A stretch of 64,000 nt of DNA from Phaseolus vulgaris (taxonomy: Eukaryota > Streptophyta > Magnoliopsida > Fabales > Fabaceae), in contig NC_023759.2 in assembly GCF_000499845.2 (NCBI RefSeq), positions 36,750,273 to 36,814,272 on the forward strand. Direction: 5' to 3'. Made by a program: the position numbers and the translations under genes. Below, piece after piece: positions 11,332 through 22,986 of this stretch (positions are counted from its first letter, which is position 1; every line of letters starts with the position of its first letter). The notes below the pieces were generated by a model, which did not search any database, had not been told where the DNA came from, and saw only the letters and a program-made list of their open reading frames with translations.

Positions 11332-11690
11332 AATTGAAATGATGCACACCATGGGAGCTGCAATTTAAATTCTGATCATGTATGAAATCATTTAACATTA
11401 ATATTATATTGTGGCCATCTTAACATATCTTTTAATCAATAATCAATAATCACGACTACACTTTTATAGCTGGTATCTTTAATATTTCCATAATCAATTT
11501 GAGATAAAAGATAAGGGTTAGCTGGATTTATTGTTGTGCATGTTTCTCCGTTAATATGAATCTTCTCCTTGATAAAAAAATGTGATTAAAATGAAAGTTA
11601 AAGGTAAAGTTTGTGCTGATATATTATAAAAATTAGTCATACTTTCAATACACACTAGTGGAGAAAATCTCTTAAATGATTACTCACAAT
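11332..11690 (+). other. NLR-A 3' flank
   Basis: AT-rich sequence after the NLR-A stop. It presumably holds the old 3' UTR, but no polyadenylation signal can be singled out. No other gene is visible. Confidence 0.4.
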
Positions 11691-12373
11691 TGTAGTTGTA
11701 CCGTCCCGATAAATGGCTAGGAATTAAGCTGAGCTACCTGGGTCTCCATACCGACCGAGAGGCTAATCAGAGTCCGTCCAGATCACGGTATAAATGCTAA
11801 ACGCAGTATTCCTGATTACGTTATAAATGCTAAATGCAGTATTCCTGATTACACTATAAATGGTGACGCAATATTCCTGATTACGCAATAAATATTCCTT
11901 GATTATATCACATAAACCTTAATTTATTTGCCTAATATCCCTTATCATATTACATAAATGCTCCAGTTATATTACATGATATTCATATTTTATGTAAAGT
12001 TATCATAATGTGACACATTGATGCCTAGAGGAATTAGAGTAAAAAATCCAAGCCTATGAAGCTTATAAATAGACAACCACCCACATGGAGTATCTCAACT
12101 TGTATCTTTGCAATATATCTCACTATATACATTAATATTTTGTGCTCTCACTGACTTGAGCGTCGGAGTGTAATCGTAGGTGGAACCCCCTTCGTCCCCA
12201 GGAGATATGTTCGCTAAAGCCTGGAGGTAGTTACCAGCACCTCATCCAGTTGGCCGACCGAGCACCAGAAGGGAACCCAAGGAGAGCTCATCCATACTCC
12301 GACCGACTTCGAGTCGACGAGAAAGTAGTTATAAGGCACATCTAGATGACGATTATTTTGACCAACCATCAAC
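11691..12373 (+). repeat. Tat-like gypsy LTR fragment
   Basis: Carries the CTCACTGACTTGAGCGTCGGAGTG segment at 12147-12172 and a 'TTATAAATAGACAACCAC' TATA-type stretch near 12062, as in the LTR pieces at 14394-14784 and 58166-58572. A degenerate unit of about 32 bp (GATTACGTTATAAATGCTAAA) is repeated three to four times at 11783-11890. It is truncated on the right by the Athila LTR that starts at 12374. No PBS of its own follows. Confidence 0.6.
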
Positions 12374-13011
12374 TGATAAGTTCCAATGTGTAGTTTTTAT
12401 GATTGAGAAAATTGAACACTTTGGAACTTAATTGTTGCTTAATGTTAGAAAATTACCTTAATCTGAGAATAATTGAATCCGATTATATATTTTGAACCAA
12501 GAAACAAATGAAGAAATTTAATCTCAATTTTTGTGTAAATTGCAGATGAATATGAAGCATTGAAAGAAAGAAAGCAAAAACTTAATTGGATCACAAGAAC
12601 ATTTAGCTCAAGCTACAGGATTTAGCTCAAGCTACAAGATTTAGCTCAAGCTAAAATTATCCAGATTTGATTAATGGTGCAGTACTAATCTAGCTTAGGC
12701 TAGAATTGCTAGCTCAAGCTAAAAAAGCACCGAAAGATCTAGCTTTAGCTAAATTGGCTCACTTGAGCTAAAGTTCATTATATAAATTTTGAAACACAGC
12801 TAAAATAGAGGCGGTGGAAAAAGATTGGATTTTTATAGAGAGGTTAGTGAGAGAAAAAGAAGAGAACTCTATTCTAGAAGAAGAATTTGCTCAGATCAAC
12901 CCTTCTTATGCAGATCAGATCAAGAATGAAGATTGGAGGACCTGTCATGAGTGGCTAAGTGCTTTCTAACTTGGGATTGAATGTAATCTACTATGTTCAA
13001 ATGTATTCTTG

Positions 13012-13056
<45 letters not shown>

Positions 13057-13662
13057 TTCTTTTCTACTTGTTCTTGGCATTTTCGTTTCATGCTTATTGC
13101 TTGATTCTATCTGATCAATGAGGTCTTGATTTTGATCCTTAAATTTAACTGGAAAGTACTTTTAAGGATCTGAAATAGACGAAAATACTTGATAACTTGT
13201 ATTGCTAGGAATAAATTTCAAGATATTAATTGCATCATAATTATGTTCGTGAAGTTGGATGATTTGTTAGATATATGTATTTGGGAAATTATCTTATGAA
13301 TTTCATCTGTGAGGAATCAAGGTGAATGACTTTAAATTAAGCATTAAGTAGTTTTGAGTATTATATATTGTATTATTCCAAAATAGAAATGACTGAGATA
13401 GACGCAATTCAATCCCAAGTATCTTTATCTATATTTGATAAGTTAATTTTGTTACATCTTGAATCAAATCTTAAACCTTTAAGTTACTTCTTGTGAAATC
13501 TTTAATTTGGTTATGAACAAAATTCTCAAAATTATTTTATACATTTGATGAGTTTTATAACAGAACTTCTTAATTAGAATTGTTCCTTGTGGGTTCGACA
13601 TTCGTACTTTGAAGAGTACTATATTACAGTTGATTCGGTACACTTGCCGGAAAAAATCAACA
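12374..13662 (+). repeat. 5' LTR of an Athila-like gypsy element
   Basis: Starts TGATAAGT and ends ATCAACA immediately before AGTTTTTGGCGCCG. The last 90 bases (CTTGTGGGTTCGACATTCG ... CACTTGCCGG) match, in reverse complement, the starts of the solo LTRs at 59032 and 60975. Inside are repeated TTTAGCTCAAGCTA units (12600-12780) and a pure (AT)n run at 13015-13053. Confidence 0.75.
13015..13053. repeat. (AT)n microsatellite
   Basis: About 19 uninterrupted AT dinucleotides within the Athila-like LTR. A shorter TA run lies at 31873-31899. Confidence 0.95.
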
Positions 13663-13668
13663 AGTTTT

Positions 13669-14256
13669 TGGCGCCGTTGTCGGGGAACAATTTCTTTTAA
13701 GAATTTCTGAAGTATAACTTATTAAGTATTTTGAATAGTTTGTTTTCTTTGTGAATAAACACTTGTTTAGATCTTATTCTTTTATCCTGTGTTAATCCTT
13801 GCTTGAGTTGTCTTAGATATATGTTATTAAGAGGACAGGTTCCTGAAGATCAATTGGAATTTGACATAGAAATTGAGAAGATAACTAGAAGAAATCAGAG
13901 CAAGAAGAGAAAAGAAAAAAAAGAAGCTAGGACAAGCAAAAGGAAAATCTTCCAACACTCTCAACTCACACAATCAAATAGAGTTCCAAATGGCTGATAA
14001 TAGACAAAATCCACCTAGAAGGACATTGGGAGACTATGCCAGGCAACAAGGACCGAGACATTTCTCCAGCATAGTCATACCTTCTGCAAACAAATCATTA
14101 GGAATGAAGCCAACTTTTCTTAGCTTAATCAACACTCATCAATTTACTGGAATGGATCACGAAGACCCTTATACTCATCTATCCACATTCTATGAGTTGG
14201 TGGGAACCATGAGCTTCGAGGAAAATGATATTGAATCTGTTTATCTGTTTATCTGT
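13669..14256 (+). pseudogene. Athila-like primer site and start of gag
   Basis: TGGCGCCGTTGTCGGGGA at 13669 is a typical Athila primer-binding site. After a leader with a short basic frame (13803-13997), gag begins at 13990: [13 protein letters not shown], then [16 protein letters not shown] and [11 protein letters not shown], all characteristic of Athila gag. After about 88 residues the sequence switches abruptly to plastid-like ycf2. The remainder of gag, pol and the 3' LTR are absent. Confidence 0.85.
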
Positions 14257-14393
14257 GTCTATTACCTTTTGAGTTGTTCTGTCGGATCGGTCCCTCAAGA
14301 CCTTTGGTTTCTACCCGAACCTGATGAAAAAAATGGGATCACATCTTATGAACTCGTTGAGAATAATTCTGATCTAGTTCATGGCCTATATTA
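14257..14393 (+). pseudogene. ycf2: Plastid ycf2 fragment in the nucleus (NUPT)
   Basis: The translation [16 protein letters not shown] ... [21 protein letters not shown] is recognisably a segment of the plastid Ycf2 protein, with several substitutions. It is joined in frame to the Athila gag start, so one 134-codon frame (13990-14394) is half retrotransposon and half plastid. The junction lies near 14250. It is a short transferred piece without function. Identification is from memory of the protein family; the divergence suggests it is not recent. Confidence 0.85.
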
Positions 14394-16541
14394 AAAGTTA
14401 TTAGTAGAATATATTTTAACCGAAAGATAAGTGTGCGTGCTAATGTGGTTGTTAGGCTACGTAAATACATGAATACATTTGTTGGTTAAAAATATAAAGT
14501 TGTTAAATAAGAGAAGCACCGTAAGTAAGGGTACACACGTAAACAACATATTTTCCTGTTGCTAGCACCTGGAGATAAGTGGTGCCTGCTAGCAGGTGTC
14601 TTTTCTGTTATTATTTTATGCTTTTAGTAGAAATAAGATTCTCGTGAGAGAAAGTTGTTACAAGAGTAGTTATAAAAAGGGTTAGAGTCCCCCGGTAAAG
14701 GTACGTTGTTTTTTAATAGTAGACTAAATTGAATACTACTTTTATTTTGTATGCTCTCACTGACTTGATCGTTGGAGTGTGATCTGTTGAAGATGGATGT
14801 TGCTCCCTTCAAGACAATGCGTTTGATGAAGCCTTTTGTATTTTGCTTTGTTGTTTGAGTTTGGTGTTAGGGGTTGTCTTGTGTTTAGATTAGAGGTTGT
14901 TTAAAGTGAGTTTTTTGCTGCATGACCCACCTCTTAACCCTTAACCATGTGATAAGAGCAAGCACAATGTTTTCTATAAATGTTTTTCACATGCTTTGCC
15001 AAAATATGCTTTACTGCACAGAAAATGAATCTGTTCTTTCTTAAATGAATAGATTCTTTCTTAAACTGATGTTTTGTTAAGAGTTTTTGATAACCTTGTT
15101 TTGTACATCATGTATTTTGACTTAGTCTTCATGTTATCAAAACGATTGTGTTTCATCTGTTCAAATATCTCTAGTTATCTTTTTGAAAATGAATATGTTC
15201 TTGCTTAAATGAATAGATTCCTTTTAAACTAGTGCTTGGTTCTTAAAAGGTTTTTCACATATTTATCTTTGCACCAAGTAGATTGGCTAAGTCCCTTATG
15301 ACTAAGCTGCAACCTTTCAAAAACTCTCTTTGCCTTTGAAAATAAATCTATTCTTTTTACTTTCAATCTGTTCATTTTATAACTGCTTTAACTGTTTTTT
15401 AAAAGTTTGTTATAAAATGTTTCTTATAAAAGGAAAGTTGGTTCTGACTTAAAAGCAGTTGTTGAGAAAACGTTTTAACAACAAAGATTAAGAGATTTCA
15501 GAGAATTAGCACGTATTCTTGAAAGATTTTTCAAATTAGAAAGTGTGCTTGTTCTTGCTTGGTTCTAAAGCTTGGTTAGAGGTGTTGTCACAGTGCATGC
15601 AATTTGTTCTACTAGTCTAAGTCAGATTTCTACATTCTCTTTCCAGGTGTATTCATTTCATCTTTCAATTCTTTGTAAAGTGTGTTTGTAAGACTCTTCT
15701 TGATAGGGTTTCTTGAAGATTTGTGTGTGTTGGAATAATGTTTTTCAGCAAGGTGTGTCATGTTCTTGTAGGGTTCAAGAACAGTGGTTGTGTAATTGTT
15801 TTGAACTGTTTTTTAGTGGATTTCACCTTGGATTAGGTGAGACTAGATGTGGCTCATTTGAGTGAACCAGTATAATTGTGGAGTGTTCATTTATTTCTTA
15901 ATCCCTGCGCTTAATAACTGTTGCATAAGCTGATCCGTCAAGAAATAAATCTATTCAATTGAAATTGAATTTGTTCATTCTGGGTTAGTTCATACTGTTC
16001 TTGTTTTCCGGAAAACCATATGAATATCTTGTGTAAATCTGGGAGTACTGTTGGAAATAATTGAAGTGTTGGATTCTATGTAAATCAACTCAATCAATTG
16101 GCAAGTGTTATTCAAGTGGGTGTTTTTAATATTCAAGAATTGTGTACAAATTCAACTCTCTGATTTTCTTCTGCTGAAATTAATGTGATCTTTGCCTGTT
16201 GATCAATTCATTTAATATTAGGAACTCACATATCTGAATTACTGTTTCATTAATATAAGCAGAAAAATAAATATGTTCATATCAAAATAAATAGATTCTT
16301 TTACTCTGTCCTGTGATAAAACTGAATCTGTTGAAATTTTTAAAAGCTCAATTCACCCCTCCCCCCCTTTTGAACTTAGACATTATTGAACCCAACATGA
16401 TCAATAGGTAGAGCTTCATTTGTTTCAACGGAGCCACGTTCCAATGCAATCTAGAAGACGTAGGACAAATTTCCAAAGGAGACAGGTTAGAAGCAAAGCT
16501 CTCACAGAGTCAACCGGCGAGAAAGTCAAGCGGCGAGAACA
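14394..16541 (+). repeat. Tat-like gypsy LTR, split by a copia solo LTR
   Basis: Two parts, 14394-14784 and 16403-16541, join into one LTR when the copia solo LTR and one TSD are taken out. The left part has TTATAAAAAGGG near 14670 and CTCACTGACTTGATCGTTGGAGTG near 14757. The right part runs to GCGAGAACA just before the PBS at 16544. The joined text aligns with the LTR at 12147-12200 (GGAGTGTAATCGTAGGTGG). Confidence 0.75.
14785..16397 (+). mobile_element. Solo LTR of a copia-type element
   Basis: 1613 bp beginning TGTTGAAG and ending CCCAACA, with perfect 5-bp target duplications TGATC at 14780-14784 and 16398-16402. The last 60 bases contain the C-rich CACCCCTCCCCCCC stretch common at the ends of SIRE-like copia LTRs, and a 'GAACCAGTATAA' block lies near 15866. 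No internal element sequence remains, so LTR-LTR recombination is the likely origin. The piece at 1-1000 is the same family in opposite orientation, and 41900-43011 is a more distant relative. Confidence 0.9.
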
Positions 16542-17012
16542 TTTGGCGCCCACTGTGGGGCCCGATAAAATCTAATCCTATCCACGTTTGTGTTTGAACC
16601 TTTCGAATAACATGCGGACATAAGGCAAGGACCTGTGGGACCTGTGGGACCTGCGGGATTTGAAGGAAGTGAGGTCCCCTCCTTACACCAGCTCATGGAG
16701 ACCGTAAGAGCTCTCTAGGAAGCTAACGAGCAGTACAGGCTGGAACAGGAGCGGATCCAGCAAGAGGCTAAAGCAGAGCAAGAGAGGTTGATGGCACAAG
16801 CTAAAGCCGAGCAAGAGAAGCTCATTACAGAAGCTCGGGGAGCAGGTGCTTAGGCAAGATCAACTGATGGCAGAGATAGATGTTTTACGAGCAAACGCTA
16901 AGAAATTGCGCAATACCAACGATAATTTGTGCAAGAGTCTACAATAACGTGAACAACGCTCCGCAAGAGAGCTAGGTTTGAATGTGCCCCTAAAAACTCG
17001 TCTCAAGCCCCT
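16542..17012 (+). pseudogene. Tat-like primer site and gag start
   Basis: TGGCGCCCACTGTGGGGCC at 16544 is the primer-binding-type sequence following the LTR. From about 16612 a broken reading shows glycine/proline repeats and then a charged coiled coil rich in Q-E-E-A-K-A-E-Q-E (16740-16850). This is the same kind of gag start as at 2945 on the other strand. It ends at 17012, where an NLR fragment begins. Confidence 0.65.
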
Positions 17013-17107
17013 AAGCAATGTCCACGGCTACAGAAATTGCCTTAATGGATTCAAGGAGCCTCCAACACTTTAAGAACATTGTCATTGTCTTGAGAGGTTC
17101 TATTGGA
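17013..17107 (+). pseudogene. Short NLR LRR fragment
   Basis: About 95 bases match the NLR-A LRR end: CAATGTCCACGGCTACA ... TTCAAGGAGCCTCCAACACTT. It spans the exact place where the CACTA element sits in NLR-A, without the element, so it records the empty site (CACGGCTACA). Both flanks are unrelated, so this is a stray duplicate or the last piece of another cluster member. Confidence 0.85.
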
Positions 17108-17643
17108 AACTTTGTACTAAATAAAATAGAAAAAAAGTTAACAACTCAAATAAGTGGGAATGAGAATGATTTAATGATACCTATAAAATATCTAAAAGAT
17201 GTGTAAAAATTGAAAGAAGACTGAAACCCTTGAGTAATACCAAACTAATACCACATAACACCAATTATGTGGTAATATATCACCTTTATTATTTATTATA
17301 AGATAATGAAAACTCGCATTACTAATGTTTCCTTAAAGATTAAACCACCTTGTTATTATTAAATCCCAAATAGGTAAATGCTTCGATAAAAAAAAATTCC
17401 TTAAAACATTAAAAATAACAAGCGATTAAAAATGAAGATTAGAAAATATTCTAATATCTAAAAATTCATATCCAATAGTGGTAGATACGATAACAAAATT
17501 TTTATCTTGATTAGTAGAAGTCATGTTTGATCCATTAAAAAGTAATTCTTTTAAAATATCATAATTTAGTTTCGTTGACCCTCAATAGATAAATAGAGTT
17601 TTTCTATACTGCGAGAACTATCCGGAAATACAACAAGATCATA
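17108..17643. other. AT-rich spacer, no clear gene
   Basis: I see no transposon ends. On the minus strand 17535-17430 gives a short frame (MTSTNQDKNFVIV...) that I do not recognise. It lies on one side of the copia insertion site, with pararetrovirus-like DNA on the other. Confidence 0.4.
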
Positions 17644-17648
17644 TAATA

Positions 17649-18448
17649 TGATGAGAAATTAAATACAATAAAAATAATATCTCAACAATAGCAATAAACA
17701 GTGGATAATAATTTCCCCAACTTTCAAGAATTTGTGAGGAACAATAACAAATAATGGCAGCAACAAAAAAACACACTTCAAGAAGACACAAAAAATTTAA
17801 CGGGGAAAACCTTCTCAAGGTGAGAAGTAAAAACCATGGGCACAAGTCAGTCAATCAAACTCCACTATAATCAAAGTTATGATTACAAGAGAGTCTCAAA
17901 TCACAACACAAATTGTGCTCAATAACCAACCAAATAGCAATACAACAGAGATGAAACAGAGAAATAAGAAACCTGAAAAGTTCACCAAACTGCAGCTACT
18001 GTACGCGGTCTATATGTCACTGTTCCGGTGACTTTTGAACAATCCGAACGGTCCAACCGAAGCACCACGAGGTATGAACCTGATGACAAAATTTCAGCCA
18101 GATCCAACGGGGTAAGAAACAGCATCAGCAATCTGAAAATTTTTGTCCTCAATAGAAACGTTGAAAAATGCTGCTGCAATGTGAGATTAATGTCTCTCTT
18201 CTCAAACAACTTGTTCAATATCCGAACGGTTATATTTCAGTCACACAAAGTATGAACCTGCTGACAAAGTTTCAGACTGATCCAACGGTGAACAAAGTGT
18301 CGGTGGCGGCTGGAAGTTTCTGAGCGAAACTTTCTCTCTTTACTGTTCTCTCTCTGTCTTTTCTGACTGACGAATATCTCTCTATTCGAAAAAACCAAAG
18401 GTTAATAATGGACTGGGCTTCCACATAGGAAGTGAGCCCAACCTAACA
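17649..18448 (-). repeat. 3' LTR of the 17.6-22.8 kb copia element
   Basis: Pairs with 22018-22810; shared TGTT...ATCA ends on the minus strand. Its outer end abuts the TAATA target duplication. Confidence 0.9.
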
Positions 18449-18575
18449 AAACTCCCCCTCACAACTATGTGGAGATGATCGACAAACCGACAATCTCACA
18501 ACAAGTTTCAAACTTGCTTCTCAGTAGCATCTTAGTCATATCAACACAATTATCATTTGTATGAACTTTTGCCAA

Positions 18576-21500
18576 CTACAGTAACCTAGCTTCCAAAGCA
18601 TCACGTATCCAATGATACCTCACATCAATATTCTTGGACCTAGAATGGAAAGTTGAATTCTTACCAAGATGAATGGCACTCTGACTATCACAAAATAGCA
18701 AGTACTTGTCTTGAACAAAACTAAGCTCTTGTAGGAATTTCTTCACCCAAAGCAACTCCTTGCATGCTTCTGTAATGGCAATGAACTCTGCCTCAGTAGT
18801 GGACAACGCAACACACTTCTGCAATCTAGATTGCCATGCCACAACTCCCCCTACAAATTTAATCATGTAGCCTGAGGTAGACCTTCTAGAATCTATGTCT
18901 CCAACCATATCAAAATCAGTATAGCCCACAAGGGTAGGCTTATCACCTCCAAAACAAAGCATCAAACAAGTAGTACCACGAAGATACCTTAAAATCCGTT
19001 TCACAGCATTCCAATGCTCTCTACCTGGATTAGACAAAAGTCTACTAATAGTACCAACAACATGTGCAATATCAGGTCTTGTACACACCATTGCATACAT
19101 CAAACTACCCACAACAGATGCACAAGGAACCCGTTGCATATCTGATTTTCTAGTTTCATTAGGAGGACTTTGTTTTGCACTCAATTTAAAATGAGTTGCA
19201 AGAGGAGTGCTTACTGCCTTAGCATTTTCCATCTGGAACCTCTATAGCATTCTTTTAACATAGTGCTCCTGTGACAACCAAAGCTTCTTCTCTTGCCTAT
19301 CACACATGATTCTTATACCAAGAATTTGCTTAGCCGTTCCCATGTCTTTCATAGCAAATGACTCACTCAATTGCTTCTTCAACCTGTTGATCATGAAAAT
19401 ATCTTTCCCAACAACAAGCATGTTGTCAACATACAACAACAGGATAATGAAATCATTATTAGCAAACCTTTTAACAAAGACACAATGATCAGAAGTAGTC
19501 TTCTTGTAGCCATGCTCACACATAACAGACTCAAACTTCTTATACCATTGACGTGGAGCCTACTTCAAGCCATATAGACTTTTTCTCAGCCTACACACAT
19601 GATCTTCCTTGCCTTCAACAAGAAAACCATCAGGTTGCTTCATGTAAATCTCTTCCTCCAAATCACCATGAAGGAAAACAGTTTTAAAATCCATTTCCTT
19701 TACCTCTAAATCAAGAGTAGCAGCCAAACTCAGCACAATTCTAATGGATGACATCTTCACCACAGGAGAAAAAATCTCATTGAAATCAATGCCTTTTATC
19801 TGTCTAATACCTTTCACCACCAATCTGGCTTTATACCTTGGAGATGTAGAATTACTTTACCCTATAAATCCACCTGTTTTCCAGAGCCCTCTTGCCTTTT
19901 GGCAATTTCACCAAGTCAAAAGTGTGATTATCATACAAAGACTTCATTTCATCTTGCATTGCATCCTACCATTTTTTCTTTTCTTACTCTCTATGGCCTT
20001 AAGATAACACTCAGGTTCTCCTTCATCTGTCAAGGTAACATAGTCATCAGAAGGATACTTGGTAGATGGTTCCCTCTGCCTATTAGACCTCCGAATTTGA
20101 ACTTGAGGTGGTTCAGAAGCATCACTAAGATCTTCATCTTGTGACATCCCATGTTCCTGTTCAACGTCATCAATAAGAACATCAAAATCATCTCCAAGTT
20201 GCTGAGCATCAACATCATCATGTTGCTCATCATTCTGAACATTATTCTCAATAGTATCCAGATCACGTAGAGGCTTCGAAATGGATCAACATTAGACAAT
20301 CTATTATCTATCTTAGATGTCATCTTCTCTATCTTGTCAATATCTTCAATGGTTTGATCTTCCATGAACTTCACATCACGACTTCTAATTGAGTTCCTCT
20401 CAACAGGATCAAAGAGCTTGTAGCCAAATTCATCTTAACCATAACCAATAAAGATGCACTACCTTGTCTTCGCATCCAACTTGGATCTCTCATTCTTTGG
20501 AACATGCACATATGCTTTACAACCGAAGACTCGCAAATGATCATACCTGACATTCTTGCCAAACCAAATCTTGTCTGGCACCACACCATTCAAAGCAACT
20601 GCAGGACTCAAATTAATAACATGCACCGTAGTGTACAATGCCTCACCCCAAAAATGCTTAGGCAACTTCTCACTGATATGACTAAGCCTTCGACGCCACA
20701 ACGAAGCATCCATATCCATGGCATTCACACTGTCTTTAGCAACCAATGCTTTTGACCAATATAGTTTACTAATTATCTCCCCTTTGGCCACAATTAGATT
20801 ACCTCTGGAGAGTTTCCACTTTCCTGAACCAAAGTGATTTTCATAACCACTATCATCAAGCATCTGCACAGAGATCAAACTAAAGCGGATATTTGGAGCA
20901 TGTTTTACTCCTCTAAGCAACAACTGCATTCTCATATTGGTTTGCAAGCAAACATCACCAATACCAATTACCTTAGACACACCATCATTACCCATCTTCA
21001 ACACTCCAAAATCACCAGAAGTGTAAGATGTGAAGAACTCCTTCCTTGATGTAACATGCAATGTAGCACCACTGTCAATTATCCACATGCTCTCATCTGA
21101 TACAAGATTAACTAAATCATGGTCATGGAGAATAATAAGATCATCATCACAAATAGCAGTAGTAACACGATCATCATTGTCATGATGTTTCTCCTTCTGC
21201 TCCCCTTTCTTATCCTTGTTCTCCTTTTTCCAAAGAAAACAGTTTCTCTGAATGTGCTCTGTTTTGTGATAATAAGGACACTCCACATTTTTGTATCTAG
21301 ACTTGGACTTACTTCTGTTGTTCTGTTTACTCCCTTTCGGTTCCTTTTTCTAACTTCTCCCCCTATTTTCAGTGACAAGTACCTCAGAATGAGATGAAGT
21401 ACCATGAGCCTTCCTTCTCATCTCCTCGTTAAGAACACTACTCTTAACATTTTCTAAGGAGAAAACACCATCAAGATATGAATTTGTAATTGAAACACGA

Positions 21501-21961
21501 AATGTTTCCCAAGAGTCTGGTAGAGTATTCAGTAGCCATAATCCCAACACTTCATCATCAAATTTGATGCCCATTTGTGACAATTGATCTTAGAGCCCTT
21601 GAAAATCATTTAAGTGATCTGAAATAGAAATCTCCTCCTTGTACCTCAAATTCATCAAGGAATTCAACAAATATAATTTATTGTTTCCTGTACTAGAAGC
21701 AGACAAAGTCTCAATCTTCTTCCATAATGATTTTGCATGTTCCTCGTTAGCAATGTGATTATAAAAATTGTCTTCAACATACTGACAAATAAAACGACAA
21801 ACCTAATGATGCTCAAACTGCCATTTCTCACCAGTCTTGTCTTTTGGCTTTTCAATAGCAAACACAGGAAGATGCAATTTCTTCACAAATAACAGATCCT
21901 TCATTTTCCCCTTCCATAAGTGATAGTTAGTGTCGTTCAAACAAACTATCTTATTCATATT
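18576..21961 (-). pseudogene. Copia gag-pol remnant with deleted integrase core
   Basis: Minus-strand order: gag (about 21900-21350), zinc knuckle CPYYHKTEHIQRNC near 21280, protease W-I-I-D-S-G-A-T near 21085, and the GAG-pre-integrase motif LWRRRLSHIS near 20700. That is followed directly by the integrase C-terminal text PKHFWGEALYTTVHVINLSP, so the catalytic integrase core is missing. RT follows (19823-19242, with FNEIFSPVVKMSSIR), where the active-site motif reads YVDN instead of YVDD. RNase H comes last (19232-18576, with RPDIAHVVG and ALSTTEAEFIA). Several stops and frameshifts separate the pieces. It is inactive. Confidence 0.9.
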
Positions 21962-22017
21962 TGCCTCCATCATTCAAGCAGTCAAATAGCTCCAACCAAG
22001 GAGTTCTGATACCACTC

Positions 22018-22810
22018 TGATGGGAAATTCAACACAATAAAAATAATATCTCAAGAAGAGCAATAAGCAGCGGATCCTAATTTCCCCAACTTGCAAGAAT
22101 CTGTGAGGAGCAATAACAAATAATGGTAGCAACAAAAAAACACACTTCAGGAAGACACAAAAATTTTAATGTGGAAAAGCTTCTCAATGTGAAAAGTAAA
22201 AACCACGGGCACAAGCCAGTCAATCAAACTCTACTATGATCAAAGTTATGGTTACAAGAGAGTCTTAAATCACCGCACAAATTGTGCTCAATAACCAACC
22301 AAATAGCAATACAACAGAGATGAAACAGAGAACTAAGAAACCTGAAAAATTCACCAAACTGCAGCTACCGTACGCGGCCTATATGTCACTGTTCAGGTGA
22401 CTTTTGAACAATCCGAACGGTCCAACTGAAGCACCACGAGGTATGAACCAGATGACAAAATTTCAGCCCACTCTAACGGTGGAAGAAACAAAAGCGGCAA
22501 TCCGAAAATATTCGTCCTCAATAGAAACGCTGAAAATGCTGCTGCAATGTGAGATTAATGTCTCTCTGCTCAAACAACTTCTAAAAGATCCGAACAGTCA
22601 AATTGAAGTCACACAAAGTATGAACCTGCTGAAAAAATTTCAACCCAATCCAACGGTGAACAAAGTGTCGTGGTGGCCGGAAGTTTTTTAGTGAAACTTT
22701 CTCTCTTTACTCTCTGTCTTTTCTGACTGACAGTTGTCTCTTTGTTCGAAAAAACCCTAAAGGTTAATAATGGACTGAGCCTCCACATAGGAAGTGAGCC
22801 CAATCCAACA
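22018..22810 (-). repeat. 5' LTR of the 17.6-22.8 kb copia element
   Basis: Pairs with 17649-18448. The primer-binding site lies just inside it at about 22003-22016 (read on the minus strand). Confidence 0.9.
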
Positions 22811-22815
22811 TAATA

Positions 22816-22986
22816 TCCATCCCTAAACATGACTTAGATTTTAATAATATGCAATATAATACAACAAATCTCAAGAATCGCCTACTAAATCCAACATTAG
22901 TAAGTTAAATATGATTAAAATTTTTGAAATAAATAAAGACCACTTAACAAAAAATAATTCTCCTACATGAACATAAAGAGAAAAGA
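22816..22986 (+). pseudogene. Pararetrovirus-like fragment, middle copy, first part
   Basis: Matches 3358-3485 and 62630-62755 (ACAACAAATCTCAAGA, then a frame starting ATGATTAAA). It is cut at 22986 by the copia element at 22987-26611 and continues at 26612. Frame broken. Confidence 0.6.

Larger units (their letters stand above)
17649..22810 (-). mobile_element. Ty1/copia retrotransposon, Tork/Tnt1-like, defective
   Basis: LTRs lie at 17649-18448 (3') and 22018-22810 (5'), about 800 and 793 bp, with perfect 5-bp target duplications TAATA at 17644-17648 and 22811-22815. On the minus strand TGGTATCAGA (about 22014-22005) is a tRNA-Met primer site, and GTGAGGGGGAG at about 18464-18454 is the polypurine tract. 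LTR differences (many substitutions and small indels) show it is not a recent insertion. The internal region encodes gag, protease, RT and RNase H but lacks most of integrase. Confidence 0.93.

Noticed and set aside
13014..13053. Possible replication or scaffold attachment role of the AT run
   Set aside because: It is a simple microsatellite within an LTR; nothing further supports a function.
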